A stretch of 64,000 bases of DNA, from contig VMRY01000034.1 of assembly GCA_007713595.1 (NCBI GenBank), forward strand, positions 29,963 through 93,962. The letters run 5' to 3'. The position numbers and the translations under genes were made by a program. Every line of letters begins with the position of its first letter. Within the stretch, counting starts at the first letter, position 1. This DNA comes from Sedimenticola thiotaurini. GTDB taxonomy: Bacteria; Pseudomonadota; Gammaproteobacteria; Chromatiales; Chromatiaceae. Below are positions 1 to 10,159 of this stretch, piece by piece. The notes under the pieces are model-generated. The model saw nothing but the letters and a program-made list of their open reading frames with translations, searched no databases and had not been told where the DNA came from.

Positions 1-1192
1 CGGACATTTGCCCCAGTGCTGCGAGCTTTTCGGCCTGTATCAGCTCTTCATGGGTGTGGCGCAACTGTTCTTCAGTCTGTATACGACTCTCTATCTCTTC
101 AATCAATCGATTATTGGTTTCATTTAAATCACGGGTCCGTTTTTCCACGCGCTCTTCCAGCAATCGACGGCTCTGTGAGCGACTGACGATGATCATGCTG
201 ATCAGTACCAGCAGTACAGTGATCAGCATGCCGATCAGCAGGGCCGAACGTTTTTTATAGACAAGGTCTGTAAGATCGGAAAGGTAATAGAGCGTCCAGT
301 TCAGGTCGCTGAGTGGACGTTGATGCATGAGGAATGTTTTGTTTGTGTTTTTATCGTTACTGGTAAGTTTTATAATACGATGGCCTTGCGGAGAAGTGCG
401 CTGCTCCTGCATGGACAGTGGCATGATGTTGTTACGTCCGTACTTTTTTTCTGCGGTCAGTCGATCCAGTGTTGTGGCATCAATCGCAGATAAACTGCTG
501 TATTTCCAGCGTGGGTTGCTGGAGAGAAAAATAACCCCATCATTATCGGCCACCAACACCCACTCGCCACCCCGTTTCCAATCCTGTTCGAGTTGTGTCA
601 TGTCGATCTTTACAACAGCGACACCGATGATCTCGCTATTGTGCTCAACAGGCCGGGAGAGAAACAGCCCGGGTTGTCCGGTGCTGGCCCCAACGGCAAA
701 GAACTGTCCTCGGTTTCCATTAATGGCATCTTTAAAGTAGGGGCGGAAGTGATAGTTGTTGCCGATAAAACTCTCGGGTTCACTCCAGTTACTGGATGCA
801 ATCACTTGCCCCGATTGATTCATCAGATAGAGAACGGCTGCGTCGGATTCAGTTTGCCATGCCTTCAGTTTCTGATTCACTGACTCGCTATCCGCGCGAC
901 CGGTCAACAGCATACTCACCTGCAGGTCACGGGATACGATGTAGGGCAGATAGTCGAAACGTTGTTTCACCGCCTCGACCGTCGATGCATAGAGTTCAAG
1001 CCGGGCATTGCCTTGCTGGTTCAACGATTCAAAGTGCTGTTGCTCTGTCCATTGGGTCAGGCCAACAGAGAAGAGTACGCCTACCATCAGGGCAGCAGTG
1101 AGCAGAAGCAGGTATCGCATTAAAGGACGAGTAGCTGGTTTGGCTTCTTCCTCTGTTGCAGTGGTCTGGCTCATTACGACGTCTCTGTTCAT
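1..1192 (-). CDS. dctB: C4-dicarboxylate sensor histidine kinase DctB-like, C-terminal part cut by window edge
   Basis: Manual reverse-strand translation is open from about 1192 (alternative ATG at 1174) to the window edge: MSQTTATEEEAKPATRPLMRYLLLLTAALMVGVLFSVGLTQWTEQQHFESLNQQGNARLELYASTVEAVKQRFDYLPYIVSRDLQV...RTRDLNETNNRLIEEIESRIQTEEQLRHTHEELIQAEKLAALGQMS. Divergent from dctPQM. Absent from the ORF track because it has no stop in the window. Confidence 0.85.
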   Translation of the reverse strand, partial: MNRDVVMSQTTATEEEAKPATRPLMRYLLLLTAALMVGVLFSVGLTQWTEQQHFESLNQQGNARLELYASTVEAVKQRFDYLPYIVSRDLQVSMLLTGRADSESVNQKLKAWQTESDAAVLYLMNQSGQVIASSNWSEPESFIGNNYHFRPYFKDAINGNRGQFFAVGASTGQPGLFLSRPVEHNSEIIGVAVVKIDMTQLEQDWKRGGEWVLVADNDGVIFLSSNPRWKYSSLSAIDATTLDRLTAEKKYGRNNIMPLSMQEQRTSPQGHRIIKLTSNDKNTNKTFLMHQRPLSDLNWTLYYLSDLTDLVYKKRSALLIGMLITVLLVLISMIIVSRSQSRRLLEERVEKRTRDLNETNNRLIEEIESRIQTEEQLRHTHEELIQAEKLAALGQMS

Positions 1193-1290
1193 GTTCGGTG
1201 TGCCTCTGTAGAGACAAGTCGGTAGATAGGAATGCACAAACCGCACCACCCCTCAGGCCGCATTGTTAGGGTGCTTTCGGCAATATCTTG

Positions 1291-1370
1291 CTTATCGTGC
1301 TGCGTATCATAGGCCAAATATGGCTTATCGTGTGGGGTGATTTTTTGTAACGCCAGTACGTTCTATCGTG
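1291..1370. repeat. Three direct repeats YTATCGTG in the dctB-dctP intergenic region, possible regulator-binding sites
   Basis: cTTATCGTG at 1291-1299, cTTATCGTG at 1324-1332, tCTATCGTG at 1362-1370; spacing 33 and 38 bp. Confidence 0.4.
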
Positions 1371-1425
1371 ACAATTTATGAATTTATATACAAAAACAAT
1401 AGGATAGTGTCACTTTGGCGTGTGA

Positions 1426-1441
1426 TGGCCCGGATCTTGTA
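1426..1441 (+). promoter_or_regulatory. Candidate sigma54 -24/-12 promoter for dctP
   Basis: TGGCCCGGATCTTGTA against consensus TGGCACG-N4-TTGCA; GG and G(T) separated by 10 nt. Located about 65 bp upstream of dctP. Confidence 0.45.
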
Positions 1442-1506
1442 ATACCACCCGGGAGTTCTGCCGGTGCGTGCATCGGTATCCATAAACAGATCGGAGGAGA
1501 TTCAAG

Positions 1507-2508
1507 ATGAAGATAAAGAAATTGGCACTGATCAGTGCCTTGGCAGCAAGTTTTGTAGCGGGTGAAGTGGCTGCGGCTACTGAGTGGAATGTATCAACCT
1601 GGGGTAAGCGCCGGGCCTTTACCGAAAACCTGGAGAAGCTGGCGGAGCTGGTTGCGCAGAAGACCAACGGTGATTTTACATTGAATATCTCCTATGGGGG
1701 GCTCTCAAAGGCCAAAGAGAATCTCGATGGCATCTCTATCGGCGCGTTTGAGATGGCACAGACCTGCGCCTTCTATCACAGTAAAAAGAATCCAACCATC
1801 ACCGTTGCAGAATTGCCGTTCTCTCGTGATGTGACGCTCACCCGAATGACTGAGATCTACATGGAGTTGTTCAAACACCCGCTGGTGGTTAAGGATCTGG
1901 CGCGCTGGAATGCCACGCTGCTGATGCCCACGCCGATGCCGCAGTACAACATTGTCAGCAAGAGTGAGCCACTGAAGGCGCTGTCTGAATTTACCGGACT
2001 GCGAGTCAGGGGGCCGGGCGGTATCATGGGAGTACTGGGTAAGTTGGGTGCGGTAAGCACAGGTGTGCCCTTTACTGAGGTACGCCAATCGATGGATTCG
2101 GGCGTGATTGATGCGGCCTCGTTTGCACCGCATGCCCATCTGGCTACCAACTCTTACAAAGTCGGTAAATGGGCCACGACCAACTTGAATCTGGGCACGG
2201 CTAACTGTCCTGTAATTGTCAATACCGATGCCTTGAATGCGTTGAGCCCTGCGTATAGGGAAGCCCTGCTCGGTTCAGTCGATGAGGCGTTGGCCTATTA
2301 CGTTAATAACTATGATAACAACACCACGGGAAAGTATGAGGCTGCTATCAAGGAAGCCGGCCTGACACAAATAACCTTTACCCCGGAGCAGACGGCTGAA
2401 CTGGACACCCTTTCAGAGTCCGTCAGACAGGAGTGGGTTAAAGCCAACAGCGGTGATTTTGATGCCCAGGTACTGCTCGACTATACAGCGGGATTATTTA
2501 AAAAATAG
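1507..2508 (+). CDS. dctP: TRAP transporter substrate-binding protein DctP
   Basis: Signal peptide, DctP-type sequence, SD GGAGG upstream, followed by dctQ and dctM. Confidence 0.93.
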   Translation: MKIKKLALISALAASFVAGEVAAATEWNVSTWGKRRAFTENLEKLAELVAQKTNGDFTLNISYGGLSKAKENLDGISIGAFEMAQTCAFYHSKKNPTITVAELPFSRDVTLTRMTEIYMELFKHPLVVKDLARWNATLLMPTPMPQYNIVSKSEPLKALSEFTGLRVRGPGGIMGVLGKLGAVSTGVPFTEVRQSMDSGVIDAASFAPHAHLATNSYKVGKWATTNLNLGTANCPVIVNTDALNALSPAYREALLGSVDEALAYYVNNYDNNTTGKYEAAIKEAGLTQITFTPEQTAELDTLSESVRQEWVKANSGDFDAQVLLDYTAGLFKK

Positions 2509-2520
2509 CGGTGGGACAAT

Positions 2521-2553
2521 ACGTCCGTGTCAACCAGGTTGGCACGGACGTTT
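2521..2553 (+). terminator. Intercistronic hairpin between dctP and dctQ (partial terminator or mRNA stabiliser)
   Basis: ACGTCCGTG t CAACC a GGTTG g CACGGACGT followed by TT. Confidence 0.6.
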
Positions 2554-2608
2554 ATCAATAATCAAAGCGATATGCAGCTCCGTTTAACTGAACCCCTGTG
2601 AGTGAACT

Positions 2609-3238
2609 ATGTCTTCATCTGCTACTGTACTGGACGATCATTCCAGGCTGAGTTTGGCTGACCGTACCTTCTTCCGACTCGAGAGTGTACTAACACTGCT
2701 TGGTGGCGTTGTCATTCTACTGTTGGTCTTCCTGGCATCTGCAAATGTGCTGGGCCGTTGGCTGTTCAATATGCCGATCAATGGTTATGTCGATTGGGTA
2801 GAGCAGGCCATGGCTTTTTTTGCCTTTCTCGGTATCGCCTACACTCAGCGCATGGGTGGGCACATACGCATGGATATGGTGGTAAGTCATCTCAAGGGCC
2901 GTCTGCTCTGGCTCAGTGAACTGATCTCTATTTTGCTCATGTTGGGTGTAACGCTGGTATTGATTTACGGTTCTTATTTACACTTTTATCGTGCCTATCA
3001 AATTGGTGACTCTTCGCTGGATATTGATCTTCCGACTTGGCCGGCAAAGTTGGTTGTACCGGTAGCATTAACCATTCTTGCACTACGCCTGCTATTACAG
3101 ATCTGGGGTTATATCCGGGCCATAAAAGATGGAGGCGACTCACCCATTGCAGTTCCACTTATTGAAGATGCCGCTACCGTGGCTGCCAAAGAAGCAGAAG
3201 CCGTAATGGGCTCTTTGACAGAAACGGAGTCAAAGTGA
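2609..3238 (+). CDS. dctQ: TRAP transporter small permease DctQ
   Basis: Four hydrophobic segments; position between dctP and dctM; overlaps dctM by 4 nt. Confidence 0.9.
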   Translation: MSSSATVLDDHSRLSLADRTFFRLESVLTLLGGVVILLLVFLASANVLGRWLFNMPINGYVDWVEQAMAFFAFLGIAYTQRMGGHIRMDMVVSHLKGRLLWLSELISILLMLGVTLVLIYGSYLHFYRAYQIGDSSLDIDLPTWPAKLVVPVALTILALRLLLQIWGYIRAIKDGGDSPIAVPLIEDAATVAAKEAEAVMGSLTETESK

Positions 3239-4644
3239 TGAGTCTCTTTGAAACAATGGGCAATATGGATAATATCAGTATCGGCATCTGGGTAACGGGT
3301 GTAATGCTGTTGTTGGTTGTTATTGGTGTGCGTGTGGCCTTTGCGGCGGCTATTGCCGGCTTCGTTGGGTTGGTGTGGATTTTTTCTGCCAAGATGGGGT
3401 TTGAAAAAGGTTTTCTGGTAGCGGTTAAAATGGCGGGTACCATTCCGCATTCCAAGGTCTCGACGTTGGCCTTATCACTAATACCGACGTTTATTCTGAT
3501 TGGCTTCCTCGCCTATCATGCCGGTTTAACCCGCGCCCTGTTTGAAGCGGCAAAACGCTGGGTGGGGTGGTTGCCCGGTGGCATGGGTGTGGCAACTGTT
3601 TTTTCCACCGCTGGCTTTGCGGCAGTATCCGGTGCCTCGGTTGCAACATCAGCGGTGTTTGCCCGGATTGCTATTCCAGAAATGTTGAAGCTGGGCTATG
3701 ACAAACGTTTTGCCGCCGGCGTTGTTGCCGCAGGTGGCACTCTTGCTTCGCTGATCCCGCCATCGGCTATCCTTGTAATTTATGCCATCATTGTTGAACA
3801 GGACGTAGGTGCTCTGCTCATGGCCGGGTTTATCCCGGGTGCTGTTTCCGCACTAATCTATGGCGGGCTGGTGATACTGCTGGCCAAGACACGTAAGAAT
3901 TTTGGCCCACCCATTACCGGCTTTAGCTGGAAGGAGCGATTTGAGTCGCTGCCTGGTGCATTCCCCATCTTTTTTGTCGTCGCCATAATTGTGATCTGTA
4001 TTTATGGTGGTGTCGGAACGCCTACAGAAGCCGGCTCGCTTGGCGCCTTGATGATTCTGGTTATTGCGCTCTACAAGGGTATGCGCATGCATGCACTGAA
4101 AGAGTCACTGCTGGAGACAGCGAAGCTAACCGTGATGATCTTTACCATCATCTGGGGTGTGTTGCTGTATGTGCGTTTTCTCGGCTTTGCTGATCTGCCC
4201 AGTGCCTTTTCTGATTGGATTACCAGCCTTGACCAGAGCCCAATGGTCACCTTTCTGCTTATTCTCTGTGCCTATGCCGTACTGGGTATGTTTATGGATG
4301 CGATCGGTATGCTGCTTCTGACCCTGCCGGTGGTTTATCCCGCCGTCATGGCGCTGAATGGTGGTGATGCGGTGACGGCCGCCGATTCGGCCTTTGGTGT
4401 CTCAAGTGTCGGTTGCTCTATCTGGTTCGGCATTATTGTTGTTAAGATGGCGGAACTCTGTCTGATTACACCGCCCATCGGCCTGAACTGCTTTGTGGTT
4501 GCGGGTGTCAGACCAGAGTGTTCAGTACAGGATGTGTTTCGTGGTTGTACTCCCTTTTTTGTGGCCGATGTGATTACTATCGCGGTGCTCATTATGCTGC
4601 CCGGCATCGTGCTGTGGTTGCCGGGGCAGATGGGATTTACCTGA
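3235..4644 (+). CDS. dctM: TRAP transporter large permease DctM
   Basis: Polytopic 469 aa protein with DctM-like motifs (LASLIPPSAILVIYA, GVGTPTEAGSLGA, ELCLITPPIGLNCFV). Confidence 0.95.
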   Translation: MMSLFETMGNMDNISIGIWVTGVMLLLVVIGVRVAFAAAIAGFVGLVWIFSAKMGFEKGFLVAVKMAGTIPHSKVSTLALSLIPTFILIGFLAYHAGLTRALFEAAKRWVGWLPGGMGVATVFSTAGFAAVSGASVATSAVFARIAIPEMLKLGYDKRFAAGVVAAGGTLASLIPPSAILVIYAIIVEQDVGALLMAGFIPGAVSALIYGGLVILLAKTRKNFGPPITGFSWKERFESLPGAFPIFFVVAIIVICIYGGVGTPTEAGSLGALMILVIALYKGMRMHALKESLLETAKLTVMIFTIIWGVLLYVRFLGFADLPSAFSDWITSLDQSPMVTFLLILCAYAVLGMFMDAIGMLLLTLPVVYPAVMALNGGDAVTAADSAFGVSSVGCSIWFGIIVVKMAELCLITPPIGLNCFVVAGVRPECSVQDVFRGCTPFFVADVITIAVLIMLPGIVLWLPGQMGFT

Positions 4645-4672
4645 ACGAAAAGTAAATTATCAGCTTGTTAGT

Positions 4673-4720
4673 CTGTAGATAGCCCCAGTAAATGTTGGTG
4701 GCTATCTACAGCAGATTTTT
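4673..4720 (+). terminator. Rho-independent terminator-like hairpin after dctM
   Basis: CTGTAGATAGCC (4673-4684) and GGCTATCTACAG (4700-4711), perfect 12-bp stem, then CAGATTTTT. Confidence 0.65.
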
Positions 4721-4762
4721 ACGTGTTGTACCGATAGTACTGCTTTACAATTTGTCTACAGG

Positions 4763-5305
4763 TCATCCTACGTTAAGGCTCGTCTCTACAGAAACGCCGT
4801 CGCGTAATGTCTGCCAAACAACACAACTGTATTCCGATGCCGCAGCGAGTTTTTCTATAAGCCGGGGATCTGTGCCTTCTGCCGCCTGGATATTCACATG
4901 ACATTGCATTTTCTGAAAACCGACCTGTACAGTTCGATCCACAAGGAGTGTGCCACGCACATCCACGTTGGCTACTACCTCCACTTCAAGCGATGTAAGC
5001 GATATCCCCATTCGATTGGCGATAATTCGAAACGTTGAATCGAGACAGGCGGCCAGGGCCGCACAAAGAAGATCACCAGGATTAGGCGCATCGTGGTAAC
5101 CGCCTATGGCACGGTGAATTCCGAAAGGTACCGACACATCGTAGTCTGCTTTGCCCGGCTGGACCATTCCATGAAAGGGGTCGTTCGTGCTACCACCGGA
5201 AGTTTTTGCCCGGTCGCTGATAGACGCGTCCTGCGGCTTCTCCTGGTAGTGCTTACGTAATGGGTCCTGTCGATCACGCACAGTCATGTTGCTTTGATTA
5301 ATCAT
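4763..5305 (-). CDS. OsmC family protein
   Basis: OsmC-like features (GDLLCAALAACLDSTFRIIANRMGI; C near the C-terminus in ASEYSCVVWQTLRDGV). Start taken at MINQSNM. Confidence 0.8.
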   Translation of the reverse strand: MINQSNMTVRDRQDPLRKHYQEKPQDASISDRAKTSGGSTNDPFHGMVQPGKADYDVSVPFGIHRAIGGYHDAPNPGDLLCAALAACLDSTFRIIANRMGISLTSLEVEVVANVDVRGTLLVDRTVQVGFQKMQCHVNIQAAEGTDPRLIEKLAAASEYSCVVWQTLRDGVSVETSLNVG

Positions 5306-5410
5306 TGATTTACACCTCCACGTTCTTTCAGTAAGGGCCTGCTCCAGGCGCATGGGTATTTGCTATAACCGCAATACGTCGTCACCCATAAAGATTTCAG
5401 CTACTCTGGT

Positions 5411-6244
5411 TTACTTGACTACTACGATCTCCAGATACTCGGACGGAACCACCATCGTGCCGTCACCCGTCTTGTTGAATTTATGAATCAGGCTCAGTAC
5501 GTCTTCGCTCAACTTCGCGCCAGTAGATTCATCAAGTGCTTCGAAAGTCTTTAGTAACGGGCCATAATAGGTAGCGAACAAATCGAGCCAATGCTGGGGT
5601 GATTGATAGCGAAAGGTAAAGTTTCTCGCTTTGCTCTGTAACGTTGTAGTATGCGGGCCGAAGTTTTTATCCAGAAAAGCTTTTGTCCCCCAGGCGGCTG
5701 GAGAATTTACCCCGGCTGGCGGTGCGATGTACTGACCGATGGTCTTGAACAGTTGACCGATGAAACCCTCTGGTGTCCAGTTTGCCATGCCAATCTTTCC
5801 ACCTTGTTTACACACGCGGATCAACTCAGATGCTGCTTGCGCTTGATTGGGTGTAAACATCACGCCAAAGGTTGAAACGACATTGTCGAAGCTGTTGTTC
5901 GTGAAGGGCAGCGCCTCTGCATCCGCATGTTGGTATTCGATCGCCAGGCCATCCACTTCGGCACGACGTTGGGAGTGCGTCAGAAGTGCCGGGACATAGT
6001 CAGTGGAAACCACTTTACAAAAACGGCGCGCGGCGGCGAGGCTCATATTGCCATTACCACCAGCAACATCCAGGACACTTTGGCCTGCATGTATATCCAT
6101 CGCCTCACACAACTGTTCCCCTGAAATCTGCAGGGTTACGCCCACGCGGGCATAATCACCAGAACCCCAGGCGATCTGCTGTTTGGTCTTGATTGCATCG
6201 TAATTGGGTAGATTCGGTTGAATATTTTTCGCTGTGTTAGTCAT
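5411..6244 (-). CDS. Class I SAM-dependent methyltransferase
   Basis: SAM motif VLDVAGGNGNMSLAAARR; ADAEALPFTNNSFDNVVSTFGVMF. Confidence 0.88.
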   Translation of the reverse strand: MTNTAKNIQPNLPNYDAIKTKQQIAWGSGDYARVGVTLQISGEQLCEAMDIHAGQSVLDVAGGNGNMSLAAARRFCKVVSTDYVPALLTHSQRRAEVDGLAIEYQHADAEALPFTNNSFDNVVSTFGVMFTPNQAQAASELIRVCKQGGKIGMANWTPEGFIGQLFKTIGQYIAPPAGVNSPAAWGTKAFLDKNFGPHTTTLQSKARNFTFRYQSPQHWLDLFATYYGPLLKTFEALDESTGAKLSEDVLSLIHKFNKTGDGTMVVPSEYLEIVVVK

Positions 6245-6388
6245 GTTGCTCTCCTCGGTATTTTACTGGTATGCAGGTCTCGAACCGTTTGGTTTGAGCC
6301 TGCCAGAGAAATACTAGTGATGATGAGTGCAATCCGCTTGTGGCTAACGTGGAGGTTTTATGGGGATCTTGTGCAGACGCGCGAATAC

Positions 6389-7909
6389 TTAGTTCAGCGC
6401 CCGCAGTTGTTGCCCCAGTCTGGAGGTAATCAAGGCATCCATCTCGGTGTCAGAAAGGTCGGGCTTGATCCTGTAGGCTTCAGCCAGTGCCTGCTGTGCG
6501 GCTTCGGGCTTCCTGCCGCATAGCAACACGGCGGCGAGTACTATGCGTGATAAGTAGGTTCGATCATCCCGTTGACAGGCGAGTTCTGCCCGATCCAGAG
6601 CGGCATCCAGGTTATGGGTGAGCATCAATGCCAACGCCAGCAGCGCTTCCCAGACGGCCAGCCGGTTATCCAGTGGGCTCATTTCAATCCCGCGAGTCAA
6701 GTGGGTAACGGCGAGTTCCGGATTGTTGTCAATCAGATAGGCAGAGCCAAGTGCGGCCCATGCTTGGGCATTGTTTGGATTGAGTTCAACGGCATTCTTG
6801 AGTATCGGAAGGGCGCGATTAACCAGACCAAGATCAGCCATCGCACAGCCGGCAAAACCCAGTACAGTGGAGTCCATATTATCCAGTTGCAGCGCATGCT
6901 CGGCAGCCTGAATGGCTTCGTCCTTCGTCTGCTCTCGTTCACTCAGCAGTCCAACGCGATGACCCAGTGCCAGAATCAAAGAGAGGTAAGCGGGTGCCAG
7001 TGCGAATTCAACATCCAGTTCTGCACTCCGGCGCAACAGGTTGGCGGCCTCCGAGAATGTCTCCAGATGCCAGCCTTTCATTGCCAGAATACCACTGGCT
7101 TCCAGGTACAATTCCCGTGCGCTGGGCTCTTCTTCGTTGGTCCTGACGCGGTTATAAATAGCACGGTTTAACTGCGGCTCAAGTTTAGCAATGATAGCAA
7201 TAATGCCACTGTCCATATTGCCCTTGATATCATTCAGCAACTGTTCGAACTGTCCGGCCCACAAGCGAAAACCTGATTGAGCGTCGACCAGTTGAATGTT
7301 TATTCTTATTTGATCTTCCAGTACTTGCACATTACCTTCAAGCACAAAGTCAACGCCGGTCTCCTCGTAGATTTTTCGGGCAGTCGGGGTTATGTCCCGG
7401 TTTGCATAGCTGGAAGCTTGTGAGCTTATACGCAACAGAGGAATACGAGTGAGGATTGTCTCCAGGTTGGCAACCAGGCCTTCAGTGAAGCCATCGATTG
7501 CCGGGTTATCACTGATGCTTTTGAACGGCAGCACAATCAACGATGGTTCAAAATGTTTTGCTCGCAGGGTTACTGAATTTTGTTGTTGTGCTTGGGTCCG
7601 TGCTAGATCGATCTCACCAATGAAGCGAAACCCCCGTCGCTGCACAGTCTCAATATAAATCTGTCGATTACCGCTGTCTCCCAATGCCTTCCGGGCAGAC
7701 TTTATACAACTTGACACTGTGGCATCGGACACAATACGTCCGTTCCATACCGCCGCAATAAGATCGTCGCGGCTGAAAATCGTATTCGGGTGTTGTGCGA
7801 AATGGATCAGTAGATCAAAGACCAGTGGTTCAACGGCAATCCGTTCACCTCGCCTGCGCAGTTCATAGCGGTCCGTGTCTAGCTCTATGTTGGCAAAACG
7901 GAGTAGCAC
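6389..7909 (-). CDS. Winged-helix (CadC/OmpR-type) regulator with TolB-like and TPR regions, no obvious TM
   Basis: N-terminal Trans_reg_C-type domain (ELRRRGERIAVEPLVFDLLIHFAQHP..SRDDLIAAVW), then LIVLPFKSISDNPAIDGFTEGL and TPR-like repeats. Confidence 0.85.
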   Translation of the reverse strand: MLLRFANIELDTDRYELRRRGERIAVEPLVFDLLIHFAQHPNTIFSRDDLIAAVWNGRIVSDATVSSCIKSARKALGDSGNRQIYIETVQRRGFRFIGEIDLARTQAQQQNSVTLRAKHFEPSLIVLPFKSISDNPAIDGFTEGLVANLETILTRIPLLRISSQASSYANRDITPTARKIYEETGVDFVLEGNVQVLEDQIRINIQLVDAQSGFRLWAGQFEQLLNDIKGNMDSGIIAIIAKLEPQLNRAIYNRVRTNEEEPSARELYLEASGILAMKGWHLETFSEAANLLRRSAELDVEFALAPAYLSLILALGHRVGLLSEREQTKDEAIQAAEHALQLDNMDSTVLGFAGCAMADLGLVNRALPILKNAVELNPNNAQAWAALGSAYLIDNNPELAVTHLTRGIEMSPLDNRLAVWEALLALALMLTHNLDAALDRAELACQRDDRTYLSRIVLAAVLLCGRKPEAAQQALAEAYRIKPDLSDTEMDALITSRLGQQLRALN

Positions 7910-8156
7910 GCTATAGCTCCCTCGCAGATAAGTTTCCCTGGTAGGCTTATGGGCTCAAGATTCAGAGAGATACTTCATCAGCAGATATGGATTGTCATAA
8001 GCATATAGGGTTCCGTTATGGGATGGAAGTAACGATTAAGCAGGAGAGCCTGACAAAATTCCACTGAAAGTTCACTTTATGTAGTAATGCGCTAATACCC
8101 ATTTAACTATTGCAACTGCTAGTCTCCAGGCTCAACTATCTAAAGGAGGCAGAGAA

Positions 8157-8729
8157 ATGCAGAATAAAAAGATACTGATGATCACCGGTGATTTTACAGA
8201 GGACTATGAAACCATGGTCCCATTCCAGGCACTGCAGGCTGTTGGGCATACCGTCCATGCCGTCTGCCCGGATAAAAAATCTGGAGAAACTGTCGCAACA
8301 TCCATTCATGATTTTGAAGGCGATCAGACCTATACAGAGAAGCGTGGACACAACTTCACACTTAATGCCAGTTTTGATGAGATTAATACAGATGACTACG
8401 ATGCACTGGTCATACCCGGTGGGCGTGCGCCTGAGTATCTACGGCTGAACGAGAAAGTGAATGCCATGGTCCGGCACTTTTTCGTTGAGAACAAACCGGT
8501 TGCAGCCATCTGTCATGGTGCTCAACTGCTGGTAACGGCGGGTGTTCTTGAAGGGAAACGCTGTTCCGCCTATCCTGCCTGCATGCCAGAGGTGAAGATG
8601 GCAGGTGGAGAGTATGCCGAGATAGCGATTGATGCAGCCGTTACTGATGGGAATCTTGTTACAGCACCGGCTTGGCCTGCACACCCTGCATGGCTGGCAC
8701 AATTTATGGACCTGCTGGATAAACGCTAG
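8157..8729 (+). CDS. DJ-1/PfpI family protein
   Basis: Nucleophile elbow [36 protein letters not shown] upstream. Confidence 0.88.
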   Translation: MQNKKILMITGDFTEDYETMVPFQALQAVGHTVHAVCPDKKSGETVATSIHDFEGDQTYTEKRGHNFTLNASFDEINTDDYDALVIPGGRAPEYLRLNEKVNAMVRHFFVENKPVAAICHGAQLLVTAGVLEGKRCSAYPACMPEVKMAGGEYAEIAIDAAVTDGNLVTAPAWPAHPAWLAQFMDLLDKR

Positions 8730-8813
8730 ACAACTTCTATCCATGTGCTGATATTCAGCTATGCTTGATGGGTTATAGGACGCTTATCAGGCATAGTCAG
8801 CATTAAACCGGAG

Positions 8814-9170
8814 ATGAGCATGTGCAAGCTTTTTATTAATGCCGATGCGAATAATTGGCTCAGTAGCACCAAGTCATTACGTATTGACGGAATGGTGACC
8901 AGCGTACGTTTGGAAAACTATTTCTGGGCCACTCTGGAAGAGATTGCGCAACGTGACTCGATGAATGTGCCACAGATGATCACCCGGCTCTATCATGAAT
9001 CAATCGATGCGGGACATGATCTGGGTAATTTTACTTCATTTCTGAGGGTTTGCTGCATGCGCTATCTGGCCCTGCAACTGAGTGGTGAAATACCTGATCA
9101 ACCTGAAGTCTCCATTGCATCACTAGATGCAGATCAGATTTTATTGCGGGAGTCTAAAGAGTTGCATTAG
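8814..9170 (+). CDS. Ribbon-helix-helix (RHH_4-like) domain protein
   Basis: TSVRLENYFWATLEEIAQRDSMNVPQMITRLYHE. Confidence 0.65.
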   Translation: MSMCKLFINADANNWLSSTKSLRIDGMVTSVRLENYFWATLEEIAQRDSMNVPQMITRLYHESIDAGHDLGNFTSFLRVCCMRYLALQLSGEIPDQPEVSIASLDADQILLRESKELH

Positions 9171-9261
9171 CTGTACTATGTGAGGCTTAAAAAAATGATC
9201 GGCGGGGATATCAAAGCGCAACTGATTGTGCCGAATACAGAGTGTCGCTATTACCCATCGA

Positions 9262-9295
9262 ACTCACCGTCTGAACATTCAGGCGGTGAGTTTTT
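9262..9295 (+). terminator. Rho-independent terminator
   Basis: ACTCACCG t CTGAA ca TTCAG g CGGTGAGT followed by TTTT. Confidence 0.75.
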
Positions 9296-9301
9296 CAGCA
9301 G

Positions 9302-9727
9302 TTACTTTACGTTAATCGTGATAATCTCGGAGACAACTGGCGGATCATGAGGTATATGACCCTTGTCACCAAGTATCAATTGTAATGTATGTGTCCCGGG
9401 CTCCAGAGTAAGCTCTGTCTGAGTCTGACCTCCACCAAAGTGTTTCGTCTCTTTACCAAGTGGCTGATCCAGTGGTGGCATCATCTTGCTGTCAATTAAG
9501 AGATGATGATGGCCGGTATTCTCTTTGTCAGTTCCCGCAGGCGCAACGCCCATTCCTTTAAGACCGAAGATAACATTGAATGTTGTAGGAACTGTAGCGC
9601 CATTTTTTGGTTCGATAATATAGGCAGATGCTCCATCAGGTGATTTGGATTTTGTCATCTCTCCGGCGATAGCTGTACTGGAAATGAGTACAGCTACACA
9701 GAGTGCAGCTTGCTTGATCAATTGCAT
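9302..9727 (-). CDS. DUF4399-like secreted protein
   Basis: Signal peptide; GHHHLLIDS and LEPGTHTLQLILGDKGHIPHDPPVVSEIITI. Confidence 0.75.
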   Translation of the reverse strand: MQLIKQAALCVAVLISSTAIAGEMTKSKSPDGASAYIIEPKNGATVPTTFNVIFGLKGMGVAPAGTDKENTGHHHLLIDSKMMPPLDQPLGKETKHFGGGQTQTELTLEPGTHTLQLILGDKGHIPHDPPVVSEIITINVK

Positions 9728-10159
9728 ACATCCTCCTTGTTGTAATGCTGATAGCTATGTGGAGAAGTTACCAGAATTATCTGCTGACTCTCATTAATTA
9801 ATGAGAGAGAGCGATAGTAGCGAGTATGTATTGAAGAGAAAACAGAAAGAAAGTGTGTTTATCCTGGATAGCTCAGATCTGGTGTAGATCTGATGCGATA
9901 GCCCCGCCGATTATACGTCACTCCGCTTGAAGTGAGTGCCATTCAGACCATAAGTTCATTTTATAAAGGAGATTATTACTCATGTATACGGCTAGCAAGC
10001 GTAATGCGGATATGTTTATTTGCAAACTCCAGCATGAGTAATTCGCACGGGTGCTATCATACGTTAGAGGGTATGCGGTTTAAGTAGGTGCCGATTACAG
10101 CTTTAGCTACTACGTAGGCACATCACTGTTGGAGTTCAATTAATATACCAGGTGAAAAT

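Noticed and set aside
54-1101. Plus-strand ORFs in the track (54..260, 327..740, 593..883, 796..1101)
   Set aside because: They lie antisense to the open dctB reading frame and have low-complexity, non-family sequences.
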